A DNA stretch of 64,000 bases from Caldimonas mangrovi. Lineage in GTDB: Bacteria > Pseudomonadota > Gammaproteobacteria > Burkholderiales > Burkholderiaceae_C. The notes under the pieces were generated by a model. It was not told the origin of the DNA. It ran no database searches and was given only the letters and a program-made list of their open reading frames with translations. A program made the translations under genes and the position numbers. Below are positions 8,736 through 19,000 of the stretch, piece by piece; positions within the stretch are counted from its first letter, which is position 1, and each line of letters opens with the position of its first letter. The DNA lies in contig NZ_JAMKFE010000001.1 in the NCBI RefSeq assembly GCF_023721835.1, positions 124,001-188,000 on the forward strand, written 5' to 3'.

Positions 8736-11542
8736 GCACGCGACTCCGATGTGGGCGCCGCCGGCGGAAGCGGCGAGACATAGCCGATCACCAGCATCAG
8801 CAGGCCGACACCGAGGAAGGACACGATGCGCTGCAGCGTGCCCAGGTGGGACAGGTCGACGAAAAAGAGCTTCAGCACTACGGCGCCGAGCAGCACCGCA
8901 CCGGCGAGCCAGACGGTGCGAGCACTGGCCCGCCCCGCTCGGCGGGTGGCCCACAGCATCGTCAGCAGGGCGGTGACCGTCCACAGGATCGTCAGGCTCA
9001 TCTGCACGAGGTCGCTGTCGAGTGCGCCCGCGTCCCACATCGGTGTGCCGGCCCAATGGTGCAGGATGCGCACCAATGCCGAATTGAGCCACCAGAAGGC
9101 TGCAGCGAGTGTCAGCACCGCCAGCGGCCGGCCCCAGCGCGCGGAGCTGCCGCCCAGCACCCGCCACAGCCGGATGCCGAACAGCAGGCCCAATGCGTGG
9201 CCCAGATCGATGGGGTTGATCAGCGGCAAGTAGGGCAGGGGTGCCATCCCGGCGTCGCTGTAACCGTTGACGAATGCGCTCCACGTCAACAGCAGCAGCG
9301 CCCAGGGCAGCAGCACGGCATGCCGGTAAGCGCCCGGGTGGGGTGCCGCCGGCCACGCTCCGCGCGCCGCCGCCGCCAGCAGCCACCACGCGACCGCCGT
9401 CGGCAACAACACCGGCGCCAGTGCGGTCCATGCTTCGTGCCGCCCGATCGCGGTGCCGGCCACGGCATACAGCAGCACCGCACCGTGCGCCATCGCATAC
9501 CAGGCGAGCGCCGCGTGCTCGAAACCGGTGGCGTGGTGCAGCCAGCCGGCGGCCTGCAGGCGTCGCAGCAACCACACGCCGACGGCCAGCACGGCGACCA
9601 GTTCCAGCCAGCCGTAGCCGTCGAAGTAGCGTTCCCATGGCTGCGATGGGTTGAACAGCGTGCCGAGCATGCCGGTGATCGATGCGGCGGCCGCAAGCAG
9701 CCACAGCACACGCGCCGGCAAACGCAGTTCGGGCCACATGACACGGCGGTGCAAGGCCTCCAGCATCAGGCCCGCCACCGCGAACAGCATCGCCGTGCGC
9801 CAGGAGGTATCGAGCGAGGGCCAGGCAACCGCGTCCAGTTCCTCGCCGACGCCGCCCAGCACCTGCAACAAGCCGAGGCCCAGCATGAACCAGTGTGCCG
9901 CAGCCCACGCCTGCGACGGCAGCCGGTTCCACAGTGGCTGCACCGCGCCTGCCGGCAGGGCAGGATGCGCTTGCAGCAACTTGGCCGAGACCAGTGCGGA
10001 GCCGCCGAGCAGCAATGCCGACAGCAAGGCCGCGTTGACGATCAGCGCTTGCTCGGCAAGCCGCGCAGGATGGTCCCAGAACATCGCGGCCGCGACGCAT
10101 TGCAGCAGCAGGCCCATGCCGGTAGCCCACAGCCGGCCCTGGCGCAGGCCGATCCAGACGATGCCTGCTCCTTGCACGGCCCATGCGGCACCGGTCCAGC
10201 GCGCGTCGAGCGCGAGCGGCGTGACCAGCACGAGAAAGATCACGCCCAGCGCCAGCAAGCCCTCGATCAGCAGGCGCAGCTGCTGCCCGCTGTGCCGCCA
10301 CAGCCAGCGCCCGAGCACCAGGTAGACGCCCGACAGCACCGCGCTGGAAAGCGCGAGCGCATAGGGCATCTCCTTCACCAGCGCCGCCTGCAGGCCGAAC
10401 GCCACGATGGGCAGTCCGAACAGCAGCCCGCCGTCGACGTAGGGCAAGCCCTGGGGGGTTCGTTCACCGACCAGTTGGCGGCTGTACTGCACCGAGATGA
10501 ACAGGTACAGCACGAAGTGCGCGATCAGGAAGGGCTCGGTGGTCGCGAAGTACTCGGGCTGCCACGAGCGTGCGCCCCACAAGCTCGCGATCGTGAAGGT
10601 GAAGAAGAAGCCGACCAGGTTCAGCAGCTTCCAGGTCTGCCGCGATGCGATCCAGGCGATCGCGAGGTTCAGCACCAGGTAGTAGCTGAACAGCGCGACG
10701 TGGCTGCCCTGGCCGGTGGACGCGAACACCGGCGCGAGAAAATCGCCCGAGAAGCCCAGCACCGCCAGCGGCAGCGCGTTCTGCACCACGGCCAGCACGG
10801 CCGCTGCGGCCGACAGCGCGGCCAGCAGTGCAAAGGCCAGCCCGGCGGGCACCAGCCCGTAGAGCCGGAAGGCAGCGAAGATCGTCAGGTAGAGGACGCC
10901 GACACCGGCGCCCTGCAGCGTGAGGCCGTAGCCGCGCCGCTTGTCGCGCAGGCGCCACCCGATCACCGCGAGAACGCCCCCCCCGAGCGCGACGCCCGCC
11001 AGCCGCAGCTCGATGGGCAGCAAGGCATGCTCGGCGGCATAGCGCAGCAGGAAGGCGACGCCGAGGAACAGGATCAGCACGCCGATGCGCACGATGGTGT
11101 TGCCGCCGCGGAACCAGGCGAGTGCGCTGCGGCCGAGCGAGGTGGTGACCGCGGGGGAGTACTCGTCCGGTTCGAGCGCCGGCGTGACGGTTCGCGGCGG
11201 CGGTGCAGCGACCGGCGCAGGCAGCGGGGTTGCAGCCGGTTCATTCCAGTCTTCGAACCCGGGCTCGGCCGGCGCCTGCGGCGGCTCGACGGCGACCGGC
11301 GCCCCGGGCGATGCCGGGAGCGCGGCAGCGGGTGCGTCTGGAGCGGCCGCGGGTGCCCCCACCTGCTCAGGTGCACGCTTCAGTTGTGCCAGCTCCGCTT
11401 CGAGGATGCCGACCCGGTGGAACAGCCGTGCGATCAGCACGCCCATCAGGCCGCCGAGGGCGACCAGCCCGCCACCGGCGCCAAACCAGTCAGCCAGGAC
11501 CCAGGCAAGCGCCAGGCCGACGATCAATCCGATCCAAGACAT
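8732..11542 (-). CDS. DUF2339 family polytopic membrane protein
   Basis: Very hydrophobic protein of 936 aa. An N-terminal span (MSWIGLIVGLALAWVLADW) is followed by a short predicted coiled coil (VGILEAELAQLKRAPEQ) and a Pro/Ala-rich linker. More than twenty membrane segments then run from about residue 140 to the end. The ATG at 11542 gives the family-typical N-terminus; an in-frame start further upstream would add Arg-rich non-homologous residues. It is coupled to the DUF3999 gene by a 4-nt overlap. Function unknown; the paired families suggest an envelope complex. Confidence 0.85.
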   Translation of the reverse strand: MSWIGLIVGLALAWVLADWFGAGGGLVALGGLMGVLIARLFHRVGILEAELAQLKRAPEQVGAPAAAPDAPAAALPASPGAPVAVEPPQAPAEPGFEDWNEPAATPLPAPVAAPPPRTVTPALEPDEYSPAVTTSLGRSALAWFRGGNTIVRIGVLILFLGVAFLLRYAAEHALLPIELRLAGVALGGGVLAVIGWRLRDKRRGYGLTLQGAGVGVLYLTIFAAFRLYGLVPAGLAFALLAALSAAAAVLAVVQNALPLAVLGFSGDFLAPVFASTGQGSHVALFSYYLVLNLAIAWIASRQTWKLLNLVGFFFTFTIASLWGARSWQPEYFATTEPFLIAHFVLYLFISVQYSRQLVGERTPQGLPYVDGGLLFGLPIVAFGLQAALVKEMPYALALSSAVLSGVYLVLGRWLWRHSGQQLRLLIEGLLALGVIFLVLVTPLALDARWTGAAWAVQGAGIVWIGLRQGRLWATGMGLLLQCVAAAMFWDHPARLAEQALIVNAALLSALLLGGSALVSAKLLQAHPALPAGAVQPLWNRLPSQAWAAAHWFMLGLGLLQVLGGVGEELDAVAWPSLDTSWRTAMLFAVAGLMLEALHRRVMWPELRLPARVLWLLAAAASITGMLGTLFNPSQPWERYFDGYGWLELVAVLAVGVWLLRRLQAAGWLHHATGFEHAALAWYAMAHGAVLLYAVAGTAIGRHEAWTALAPVLLPTAVAWWLLAAAARGAWPAAPHPGAYRHAVLLPWALLLLTWSAFVNGYSDAGMAPLPYLPLINPIDLGHALGLLFGIRLWRVLGGSSARWGRPLAVLTLAAAFWWLNSALVRILHHWAGTPMWDAGALDSDLVQMSLTILWTVTALLTMLWATRRAGRASARTVWLAGAVLLGAVVLKLFFVDLSHLGTLQRIVSFLGVGLLMLVIGYVSPLPPAAPTSESRA

Positions 11543-11655
11543 CGAGGCCCTCCCTCTGTGAGGTTGTTCTACGCGGTGTGCGGCGGATTGTAGGCAGCCG
11601 CAGCGCCGGGCAAACGCGGGCAAGCGCGGGGTATCGCCTGACGATGCCGGCCGGA

Positions 11656-12558
11656 TCAGGCGTCAGGGTAGCGATCAGGCCACAGGCTGGCGGCCTGCGC
11701 CAGCGCCTCGCCCAGCGTGGGCGCATCGACGGTGAGCCCGAGCGCACGAGCGGCTTCACGGACCGCGTGGACCGGGCGGCTCACATCGAGCGCCGGTGCG
11801 CCGTTCTGTTTCGACAGCTTTTCGCCGTTGGGCCCGAGCACCAGCGGCGTGTGCAGGTAACGCGGTGTCGGCAGGCCGAGCAGACGCTGCAAGTGGATCT
11901 GGCGCGCCGTGTTGTCGGCCAGGTCTTCGCCGCGCACGATGTCGGTGACACCCTGGGCGCCGTCGTCGACCACCACCGCCAACTGGTAGGCCCATGGCCC
12001 GTCGGCGCGCTTGAGGACGAAGTCACCGACCGCTTCCGCCAGGTTCTGCGCCTGGGCGCCGAAGCGCCGGTCGGTCCAGGAGACGCTTACCGGTTGCCAC
12101 GTGCCGTCGGCCACGCGCTGCGCCGTCAGCACCCGCATCGCGCGCGCGGCCTTGCCGTGCAGGCCGCTGCGGCAGGTGCCGGGGTAGACCAGTTCGCCGT
12201 GGCGCGGCTTCGCGCGGTGCGCGGCCGCCAGCGCGTCGGCGATGTCCTTGCGAGAGCAGGCGCAAGGATAGGCATGACCCTCGGCGACCAGCCGCTGCAA
12301 GGCCTGCTCGTACAGCGCCGAGCGGTGCGATTGCCAGGTCGGTGGCTCGTGCGGATGCAGGCCGCAAGCCGACAGTTGCTGCAGGATCATCTGGTCTGCG
12401 CCTGGCACGCAGCGCGGGCTGTCGACGTCCTCGATGCGCACCAGCCAGCGGCCACCATGGGCGCGCGCATCGAGCCAGCTCGCAAGGGCCGCCACCAGCG
12501 AACCGGCATGCAGCGGCCCGGTGGGCGAAGGCGCGAAGCGGCCGATGTAGCCCGGCAT
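11656..12558 (-). CDS. gluQ: Glutamyl-Q tRNA(Asp) synthetase
   Basis: Truncated GluRS paralogue that attaches glutamate to queuosine-34 of tRNA-Asp; 300 aa, lacking the anticodon-binding domain as expected. [15 protein letters not shown] (about 7-21) is the HIGH-region signature and EKLSKQNGA the KMSKS-like motif. CACSRKD...YPGTC provides the Cys-x-Cys...Tyr-x3-Cys zinc site of this family. Its start lies 7 nt downstream of the LysR gene stop, same strand, so the two are probably co-transcribed. Confidence 0.94.
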   Translation of the reverse strand: MPGYIGRFAPSPTGPLHAGSLVAALASWLDARAHGGRWLVRIEDVDSPRCVPGADQMILQQLSACGLHPHEPPTWQSHRSALYEQALQRLVAEGHAYPCACSRKDIADALAAAHRAKPRHGELVYPGTCRSGLHGKAARAMRVLTAQRVADGTWQPVSVSWTDRRFGAQAQNLAEAVGDFVLKRADGPWAYQLAVVVDDGAQGVTDIVRGEDLADNTARQIHLQRLLGLPTPRYLHTPLVLGPNGEKLSKQNGAPALDVSRPVHAVREAARALGLTVDAPTLGEALAQAASLWPDRYPDA

Positions 12559-12565
12559 GACCCGG

Positions 12566-13558
12566 TCAGCCGAGCAGGCCGGGTTGCCAACCGCTGTGGC
12601 GCTGCAGCAGTGCAGCGCGGGTGGCGGGCCGCTCCAGTTGTTCCAGCCACCATTGCAGCGCCAGGCCCAGCCGCGCGCGCGAGCGTCCGGCGCTGCCGTC
12701 GGGACTGGCGCGCCAGGCGTAGTACAGCCGTCCGGCCTGGTTCATGCGCAGCACCTCCTTGCGCACCAACCGGCCCACCTGCACGTGCTCGCGCACCAGG
12801 CTTTCGGGCAGGAAACCGCCGCCGAGCCCCCGAAGCACGGCTTCGAGCTTGGAGCCCACGCTCGGCACCGTCAGCACGTCCTGGCCGGGCAGCAGGTTGA
12901 CGGTGATCGGCGTCAGGCGCTGTGCCGAGTCGGCCACCGCCACGGCGCGGTGATGCACGAGGGCCGCATCGGTCAGCGGCTCCGGTGCGGAAGCCAGCGG
13001 GTGGTGCGGGGCGACGACATAGACCATGTGCAGTTCACCGAGCAGCTCCATCTTGATGCCGGCCGGCGGCGTGTGCTCGCCCGAGACGCCGAGTGCGAGG
13101 TCGGCAACGCCGCTGACCAAGGTTTCCCAGGTACCGGCCAGCACTTCGGAGCGCAGCCGCAGCCGGGTGCCCGGTCCGTGCGGCGGGTTCAGCGCGTAGA
13201 AGGCTTCGCACAGCTCGAAGACCGTCAGGCTCGACAAGATGCTGTCGACCGCGATGCTGATCTGCGTCTCCCAGCCCGAGGCCACCCGCTTGACGCGGTT
13301 GGCAACGGCGTCCATCTCCTGCAGCAGCCGGCGACCCTCGTGCAGCAGCTCCTCGCCGGCAGCGGTGAGCCGGGCCTGGCGCGAGCGCCGGTCGAACAGC
13401 AGCACGTCGAGGGCGTCCTCGAGCTGGCGCACGCTGTACGTCAGCGCCGACGGCACCTTGCCGAGCTCGCGAGCCGCGGCAGCGAAGCTGCCCGTACGCG
13501 CGATGGCATCCATCATCGCGAGAGCTTCGGGGGTGAGGACGTTGCGGCGCTCGGACAT
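12566..13558 (-). CDS. LysR-family transcriptional regulator
   Basis: DNA-binding regulator of 330 aa. The N-terminal winged helix-turn-helix covers about residues 8-66 ([33 protein letters not shown]). A C-terminal periplasmic-binding-like effector domain runs from about 95 to 300. The ATG at 13558 is preferred to an upstream TTG that adds two residues. It is divergent from the pirin gene with about 98 bp between starts, the usual arrangement in which a LysR protein controls its divergent neighbour. The effector cannot be told from sequence. Confidence 0.92.
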   Translation of the reverse strand: MSERRNVLTPEALAMMDAIARTGSFAAAARELGKVPSALTYSVRQLEDALDVLLFDRRSRQARLTAAGEELLHEGRRLLQEMDAVANRVKRVASGWETQISIAVDSILSSLTVFELCEAFYALNPPHGPGTRLRLRSEVLAGTWETLVSGVADLALGVSGEHTPPAGIKMELLGELHMVYVVAPHHPLASAPEPLTDAALVHHRAVAVADSAQRLTPITVNLLPGQDVLTVPSVGSKLEAVLRGLGGGFLPESLVREHVQVGRLVRKEVLRMNQAGRLYYAWRASPDGSAGRSRARLGLALQWWLEQLERPATRAALLQRHSGWQPGLLG

Positions 13559-13656
13559 GTTCAAAGGCTTTGAATGATGCCATCAAGGCCCGAGGGTCGT
13601 CGGGCGCCGCTCCGGACCCTAGATTGGAGGCAGGACACCACGGAAGGACACCACCC

Positions 13657-14358
13657 ATGATCACCCCACGCCGATCGCTCGAACGCGGCCACGCCGACCA
13701 CGGCTGGCTCGACAGCTATCACAGCTTCTCGTTCGCCGACTACCACGACCCGGCCCACATGGGTTGGGGCAACCTGCGTGTCGTCAATGAAGACCGCATC
13801 GCCCCGGGCACCGGCTTCGGCACGCATGGACACCGCGACATGGAGATCATCTCGTACGTGCTGGAAGGCGAACTCGCCCACAAGGATTCGATCGGCAACG
13901 GCGCTGCGATCCGGCCAGGCGAGGTGCAGCGCATGAGCGCCGGTCGCGGCATCCTGCACAGTGAATACAACCCTGCGCCGCAGCAGAGCACGCACTTCCT
14001 GCAGATCTGGATCCTGCCGAACGTGCAAGGCGTGGCGCCGGGCTACGAGCAAAAGGACTTCTCCGCCGAGGAGAAACGCGGCCGCTTGCGCCTGGTGGCG
14101 TCGCCCGACGGCCGTGACGGCTCGGTGATGCTGCATGCCGACGCGGCGATGTACGTCGGCTTGTTCGACGGTAGCGAAACGGCCGAGCTGGCGCTCGACC
14201 CGCAGCGCAAGGCTTATGTGCACGTCGCGCGCGGCGAAGTGTCGGTCAACGGCCTGACGCTGTCGGCCGGTGACGGCGCCAAGTTGCAGGGCGAGTCGTC
14301 GCTGAAGATCGACGGCGGGCGGCAGGCGGAGGTGATCGTCTTCGATCTCGAGCCTTGA
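13657..14358 (+). CDS. Pirin family protein (YhhW-like)
   Basis: Bicupin of 233 aa. The metal ligands expected for pirin are present: His57 and His59 (THGHRDME), His101 and Glu103 (ILHSEYN). Some bacterial pirins have quercetin 2,3-dioxygenase activity; the physiological role is uncertain. The ATG at 13657 follows GGAAGGA about 10 nt upstream. A TAGATT hexamer at 13620-13625 could be its -10. It is divergent from the LysR regulator, which is the likely controller. Confidence 0.92.
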   Translation: MITPRRSLERGHADHGWLDSYHSFSFADYHDPAHMGWGNLRVVNEDRIAPGTGFGTHGHRDMEIISYVLEGELAHKDSIGNGAAIRPGEVQRMSAGRGILHSEYNPAPQQSTHFLQIWILPNVQGVAPGYEQKDFSAEEKRGRLRLVASPDGRDGSVMLHADAAMYVGLFDGSETAELALDPQRKAYVHVARGEVSVNGLTLSAGDGAKLQGESSLKIDGGRQAEVIVFDLEP

Positions 14359-14394
14359 ACGGCCACCCGGAGCAGCGAACCGGCCGTCCCTTGC

Positions 14395-14400
14395 TACAGT
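14395..14400 (+). promoter_or_regulatory. -10-like hexamer adjoining DUF599 start (leaderless pattern)
   Basis: TACAGT ends 7 nt before the ATG at 14408, and the intervening GCCGGCC has no ribosome-binding character. Same layout as dnaE. Confidence 0.4.
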
Positions 14401-14407
14401 GCCGGCC

Positions 14408-15118
14408 ATGGACGCCAACGAACTCCGCATCCTGAGCCTGCTGCCGTGGACCGACTGGCTGGCGCTCGCCTGGTTTTTCGTCGCCTGGGTGGGCTACGCG
14501 CTGTTCGCACGCAAACGCTCGGCGTCGTCGATGTCGCTGCTGGCGGTGACCAATCAGTACCGGCGTCTGTGGATGCTGCAGACGACCGGTCGCGACGTGC
14601 GGGTCGTCGACGGCATCGTGATCCAGAACCTGTCGACCAGCCCGTCGTTCTTCGCGTCCACCACCATCCTGATCATCGGCGGCCTGCTCGCGTTGCTGGG
14701 CACCACCGACAAGGCGACCGAGCTGGTCCGGGAGATTCCGTTCGCCGCGCGCACCTCGGCGTTGGTGTTCGACCTGAAACTGCTGCTGCTGCTCGGCGTC
14801 TTCGTCTATGCCTTCTTCCGCTTCACCTGGTCGCTGCGGCAATACACCTTCGGCGCATTGATGGTGGCGTCGGCACCGGACTATCGCGTGTTCGACCGCG
14901 GGGAAGCGTCACGCGACGAGTTCGCCGACCGCGCAGGGCGCATCGTCGGCATGGCGGCAGAAACCTTCAACGACGGATTGCGAGGCTACTACATGGCCTT
15001 CGCGGTGATCGCGTGGTTCTTCTCGCCGCTGTGGTTCGCAGTGGGCACTGCCGGCGTGGTCTACGTGCTCTACCAGCGCGAGTTCCACTCCGAGGTGCTG
15101 GCCATCCTGAAATCTTGA
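14408..15118 (+). CDS. DUF599 family membrane protein
   Basis: Inner-membrane protein of 236 aa and unknown function. Four hydrophobic segments are visible, near residues 16-34 (WLALAWFFVAWVGYALF), 75-97, 115-140 and 195-222. DUF599 proteins share this topology and the conserved N-terminal TDWLAL stretch. The ATG at 14408 is taken because it directly follows a -10-like element; a GTG at 14399 would overlap that element. It stands alone between pirin and trhO. Confidence 0.85.
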   Translation: MDANELRILSLLPWTDWLALAWFFVAWVGYALFARKRSASSMSLLAVTNQYRRLWMLQTTGRDVRVVDGIVIQNLSTSPSFFASTTILIIGGLLALLGTTDKATELVREIPFAARTSALVFDLKLLLLLGVFVYAFFRFTWSLRQYTFGALMVASAPDYRVFDRGEASRDEFADRAGRIVGMAAETFNDGLRGYYMAFAVIAWFFSPLWFAVGTAGVVYVLYQREFHSEVLAILKS

Positions 15119-15218
15119 ATCCCGGGGCCGCTCCTTGCAAGGGGCGATGCGGGCGGGCCGACAAGGACGGATTCGAGGCGTCCCCCGGTTTTGGCTGTAC
15201 ATCGCGCGTGCAAGGAAG

Positions 15219-15974
15219 CTATCGGGGCAGTGCCGGGCTGCCTTCGCTCGCTTGCAGGCCCGCATCGAGAGCCTCGCGTTCATCGAACACGAAGCAGGTG
15301 CCACGGTAGTGCGGCCCGCCGGTTTCCTCGAAGTACTTGAGGATGCCGCCTTCGAGCTGATAGACATGCTCGAGCCCCGCTTCCCGCATGAAGATCGCCG
15401 CCTTCTCGCAGCGGATGCCGCCGGTGCAGAAGCTGACCACTGTCTTGTCCTTCAGTTCCTGTCGATGCCGCAGCACGGCGTCGGGAAACTCGCTGAACTT
15501 CGAGAGCCGCCAGTCGATCGCGCCCTCGAAACTGCCATAGTCGACCTCGAAGGCGTTGCGCGTGTCGAGCGTGACGACCGGGCGGCCGTCGTCGTCGTGT
15601 CCTTGATCCAGCCAGCGGGCCAGCGTGGCTGCGTCCACCGCCGGCGCTCGCCCCATCTGCGGGCGTATGGCGGGGTGGTTCATGCGGATGATCTCGCGCT
15701 TGACCTTCACGAGCAGCTTGCGAAAAGGCACCTCGTCGGACCAGCTCTCCTTGGGGGCCAGGTCCGCAAAACGCGTGTCGGCGCGCAGCCATGCCACGAA
15801 GCTTTGCACCGCGTCGGCGGCGCCGGCAAGAAACAGGTTGATGCCTTCCTCGGCGAGCAGGACGGTGCCCTTCAAGGCACCCCCGGCGGCTTGTGAGTGA
15901 ATGCTCTCGCGCAGCGCTGCGCAATCGGTCAGCGAGACGAACTTGTAGGCGGAAATGTTGAGAACCGTGTGCAC
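15219..15974 (-). CDS. trhO: tRNA uridine(34) hydroxylase TrhO (YceA-like rhodanese)
   Basis: Forms 5-hydroxyuridine at U34 of tRNAs, using prephenate- or oxygen-dependent chemistry according to work on the family; 251 aa. An N-terminal UPF0176 domain (about 1-95) precedes a rhodanese domain with the active loop [10 protein letters not shown]. Cys183 is the catalytic thiol, and Cys189 is also conserved. The start is GTG at 15974, 6 nt after a minus-strand TAAAAT, with no Shine-Dalgarno sequence. It is divergent from dnaE across only 41 bp. The 100 bp beyond its stop hold nothing recognisable. Confidence 0.93.
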   Translation of the reverse strand: MHTVLNISAYKFVSLTDCAALRESIHSQAAGGALKGTVLLAEEGINLFLAGAADAVQSFVAWLRADTRFADLAPKESWSDEVPFRKLLVKVKREIIRMNHPAIRPQMGRAPAVDAATLARWLDQGHDDDGRPVVTLDTRNAFEVDYGSFEGAIDWRLSKFSEFPDAVLRHRQELKDKTVVSFCTGGIRCEKAAIFMREAGLEHVYQLEGGILKYFEETGGPHYRGTCFVFDEREALDAGLQASEGSPALPR

Positions 15975-16015
15975 CGCGGGATTTTAGGCCGGCGCCCCTG
16001 CCTACAATTCCGGCC
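15975..16015. promoter_or_regulatory. Compact divergent leaderless promoters of trhO and dnaE
   Basis: On the minus strand TAAAAT (15986-15981) ends 6 nt before the trhO GTG. On the plus strand TACAAT (16003-16008) ends 7 nt before the dnaE ATG. Neither gene has a ribosome-binding site. The two hexamers are 16 bp apart, so each -35 region would overlap the other promoter's -10, implying competition for polymerase. No good -35 is seen for either. Confidence 0.5.
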
Positions 16016-19000
16016 ATGCCCTTCGTACACCTGCGCACCCACACCGAGTTTTCCGTCGTCGATGGCACCTTGCGCATCGATGAGCTGGTCGCCGCGGCGG
16101 CCGAAGACGGCCAGGTCGCGCTCGCGATCACCGACCTGAGCAACCTGTTCGGTGCCATCAAGTTCTACAAGGAAGCGCGCGGCTCCGGCGTCAAGCCGCT
16201 GGTCGGCGCCGACGTCTGGCTGGAGCCCGAGGACCCGTCCGGCGACCGCCAGCCGAGCCGCCTGCTGCTGCTGATCCAGAACCAGGAGGGCTACCTCAAC
16301 CTCTGCGAACTGCTTGCGCGCGGCTGGACCCAGAACGTCAACCGCGCACAGGCCTGGCTGAAGTGGGAGTGGCTGGAAGCGCTGAACGAAGGGCTGATTG
16401 CGCTGTCGGGCGCCGAGCAGGGTATCGTCGGCCAGGCGTTGATGAACCGTGACGGCAAGCGCGCCGAAGCGGTGGCGCAACGGCTCGCCGGCATCTTCGC
16501 GGGGCGCTTCTATCTCGAGGTGCAGCGCGCCGGCCTGCCGAGCAACGAGGCGCACGTGCGCGCCGTCGTGCCGCTGGCCGCGAAGCTGCAATTGCCGGTG
16601 GTGGCCACACACCCGGTGCAGTTCCAGACGCCGGACGACTTCGAGGCGCACGAAGCGCGTGTGTGCATCGCCGAGGGCGAGACGCTGACCAACCCGCGGC
16701 GCATCAAGCGCTTCACGCGCGAGCAGTACTTCAAGTCGCAGGCTGACATGGAAGCGCTGTTCACCGACATTCCTTCCGCGGTGGCCAACACCGTCGAGGT
16801 GGCCCGGCGCTGCAGCTTGACGCTGGTGCTCGGCAAACCGCAGCTGCCTGACTTCCCGACGCCCAACGGCATGCCGATGGAAGAGTATTTCCGCTTCGCA
16901 TCGCACGAGGGGCTGGAGGAGCGGCTGGCGCACCTGTATCCCGACGCGGCCGAGCGCGACCGGCAACGGGCACGCTACGTCGAACGGCTCGATTTCGAGA
17001 TCGGCACCATTCTGAAGATGGGCTTCCCGGGCTACTTCCTGATCGTGGCCGACTTCATCAACTGGGCCAAGGACAACGGCTGCCCGGTGGGGCCGGGCCG
17101 CGGCTCGGGTGCCGGCTCGCTGGTGGCCTACGCGCTGAAGATCACCGACCTCGACCCGCTGCGCTACAACCTGCTGTTCGAGCGCTTCCTGAATCCCGAA
17201 CGCGTGTCGATGCCTGACTTCGACATCGACTTCTGCCAGGCCAACCGCGACCGCGTGATCGACTATGTCAAGGAGAAGTACGGCCGCGAGGCCGTCTCGC
17301 AGATCGCGACCTTCGGCACCATGGCGGCGAAGGCCGCGCTGCGCGACGTCGGCCGCGTGCTGGGCATGGGCTACGGCCATGTCGACGGCATCGCGAAGCT
17401 GATCCCCGCACCGCCGGGCAAGACCGTGACCCTCAAGCGCCCCGGTGACAAACCCGACAGCGGCGTGATCTATGCGCGCAAGGAAGCGCCCGAGATCGAA
17501 GAGCGCGAGAAGAACGAGGAAGAAGTCGCCGAGCTGCTGGCGCTGGCCGAACGCGTGGAAGGCATGGTGCGCAACATCGGCATGCACGCCGGCGGCGTGC
17601 TGATCGCGCCGGGCAAGATCACCGACTTCTGCCCGTTGTACATGCAACCCGGCAGCGATTCGGCGGTGTCGCAGTACGACAAGGACGACGTCGAGGCGAT
17701 CGGTCTCGTGAAGTTCGACTTCCTGGGCCTGGCCACCCTGACCATCCTGGAGATGGCCAAGGATTTCATCGTCCAGCGGCATCCGCAACAAAAGGATTTC
17801 GACTTCGCGAAGATCCCGCTCGACGACCGGGCGTCGTACCAGCTGCTCTCCGAAGGCAAGACGGTCGCCGTATTCCAGCTGGAAAGCCGCGGCATGCAGG
17901 GCATGCTGCGCGATGCCAAGCCCAGCGTCTTCGAGGACATCATCGCGCTGGTGGCCTTGTACCGCCCTGGCCCGATGGACCTGATTCCCAGCTTCTGCGC
18001 ACGCAAGCACGGGCGCGAAGAGGTCGAGTACCCGCACCCGCTGATGAAGGAGGTGCTGGAGGAGACCTACGGCATCATGGTCTACCAGGAGCAGGTGATG
18101 CAGGTGGCGCAGCGCCTGGGCGGCTACTCGCTCGGCGGCGCCGACCTGCTGCGCCGCGCGATGGGCAAGAAGAAGGCCGAAGAGATGGCCAAGCATCGCG
18201 TGCTGTTCGCCGAAGGCGCGGCCAAGAACGGCATCGATGCGAACCTCGCCAACGAGATCTTCGACTTGATGGAAAAGTTCGCCGGCTACGGCTTCAACAA
18301 GTCGCACGCCGCGGCCTACGCGTTGCTGGCCTATCACACGGCCTGGCTGAAGGTGCACTACCTGGCCGAATTCACCGCGGCCAACATGAGCGTCGCGCTC
18401 GACGACACCGACAAGCTCAAGATCTTCTACGACGATGCGGTGCAGCTCGGCATCCGCTTCGAGCCCCCGAACGTCAACACCGGCACCTACCGGTTCGAGC
18501 CGGTGGCCGACAAGGTGGTGCGCTATGGGCTGGGCGCCATCAAGGGCACGGGGCAGAGCGCGATCGAGGCCATCGTGCAGGCACGCGAGGAGAGCGGGCC
18601 GTTCAAGAGTCTGTTCGACTTCTGCGCGCGTGTCGACCGCAGCCGCATCAACAAGCGCACTGTCGAGGCCTTGATCAAGGCCGGCGCATTCGATGCGCTG
18701 GAGCCGAACCGTGCGACGCTGATCGCCAGCATTTCGCTGGCCTTCGACTACGCCGACACGCAGGCCGCCAACGTCGATCAGGGCGGGCTGTTCGACTTCG
18801 GGTCGGACGACGGGGAGGCGCATGGCTCGTCGACGCAAGAACCCGAGCTCGTCGTGACGCCGGAATGGAGCATCAAGGAGCGGCTCGGTTTCGAGAAGCT
18901 GGCGATCGGCTTCTATCTCTCGGGCCACCTGTTCGACGAGTCGCAGGCCGAGGTGCGCCAGTTCGCCAAGCGCAAGATCGCCGACCTGATCGACAGCCGC

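Noticed and set aside
8736-10301. Upstream extension of the DUF3999 frame through DUF2339
   Set aside because: The signal peptide at 8735 and the ATGA overlap fix the real start; the extension is an out-of-frame reading of DUF2339.
8846-11593. Long plus-strand frame opposite the DUF2339 gene
   Set aside because: Gln/Arg/His-rich product without motifs; DUF2339 on the other strand is a recognised family with clear membrane helices.
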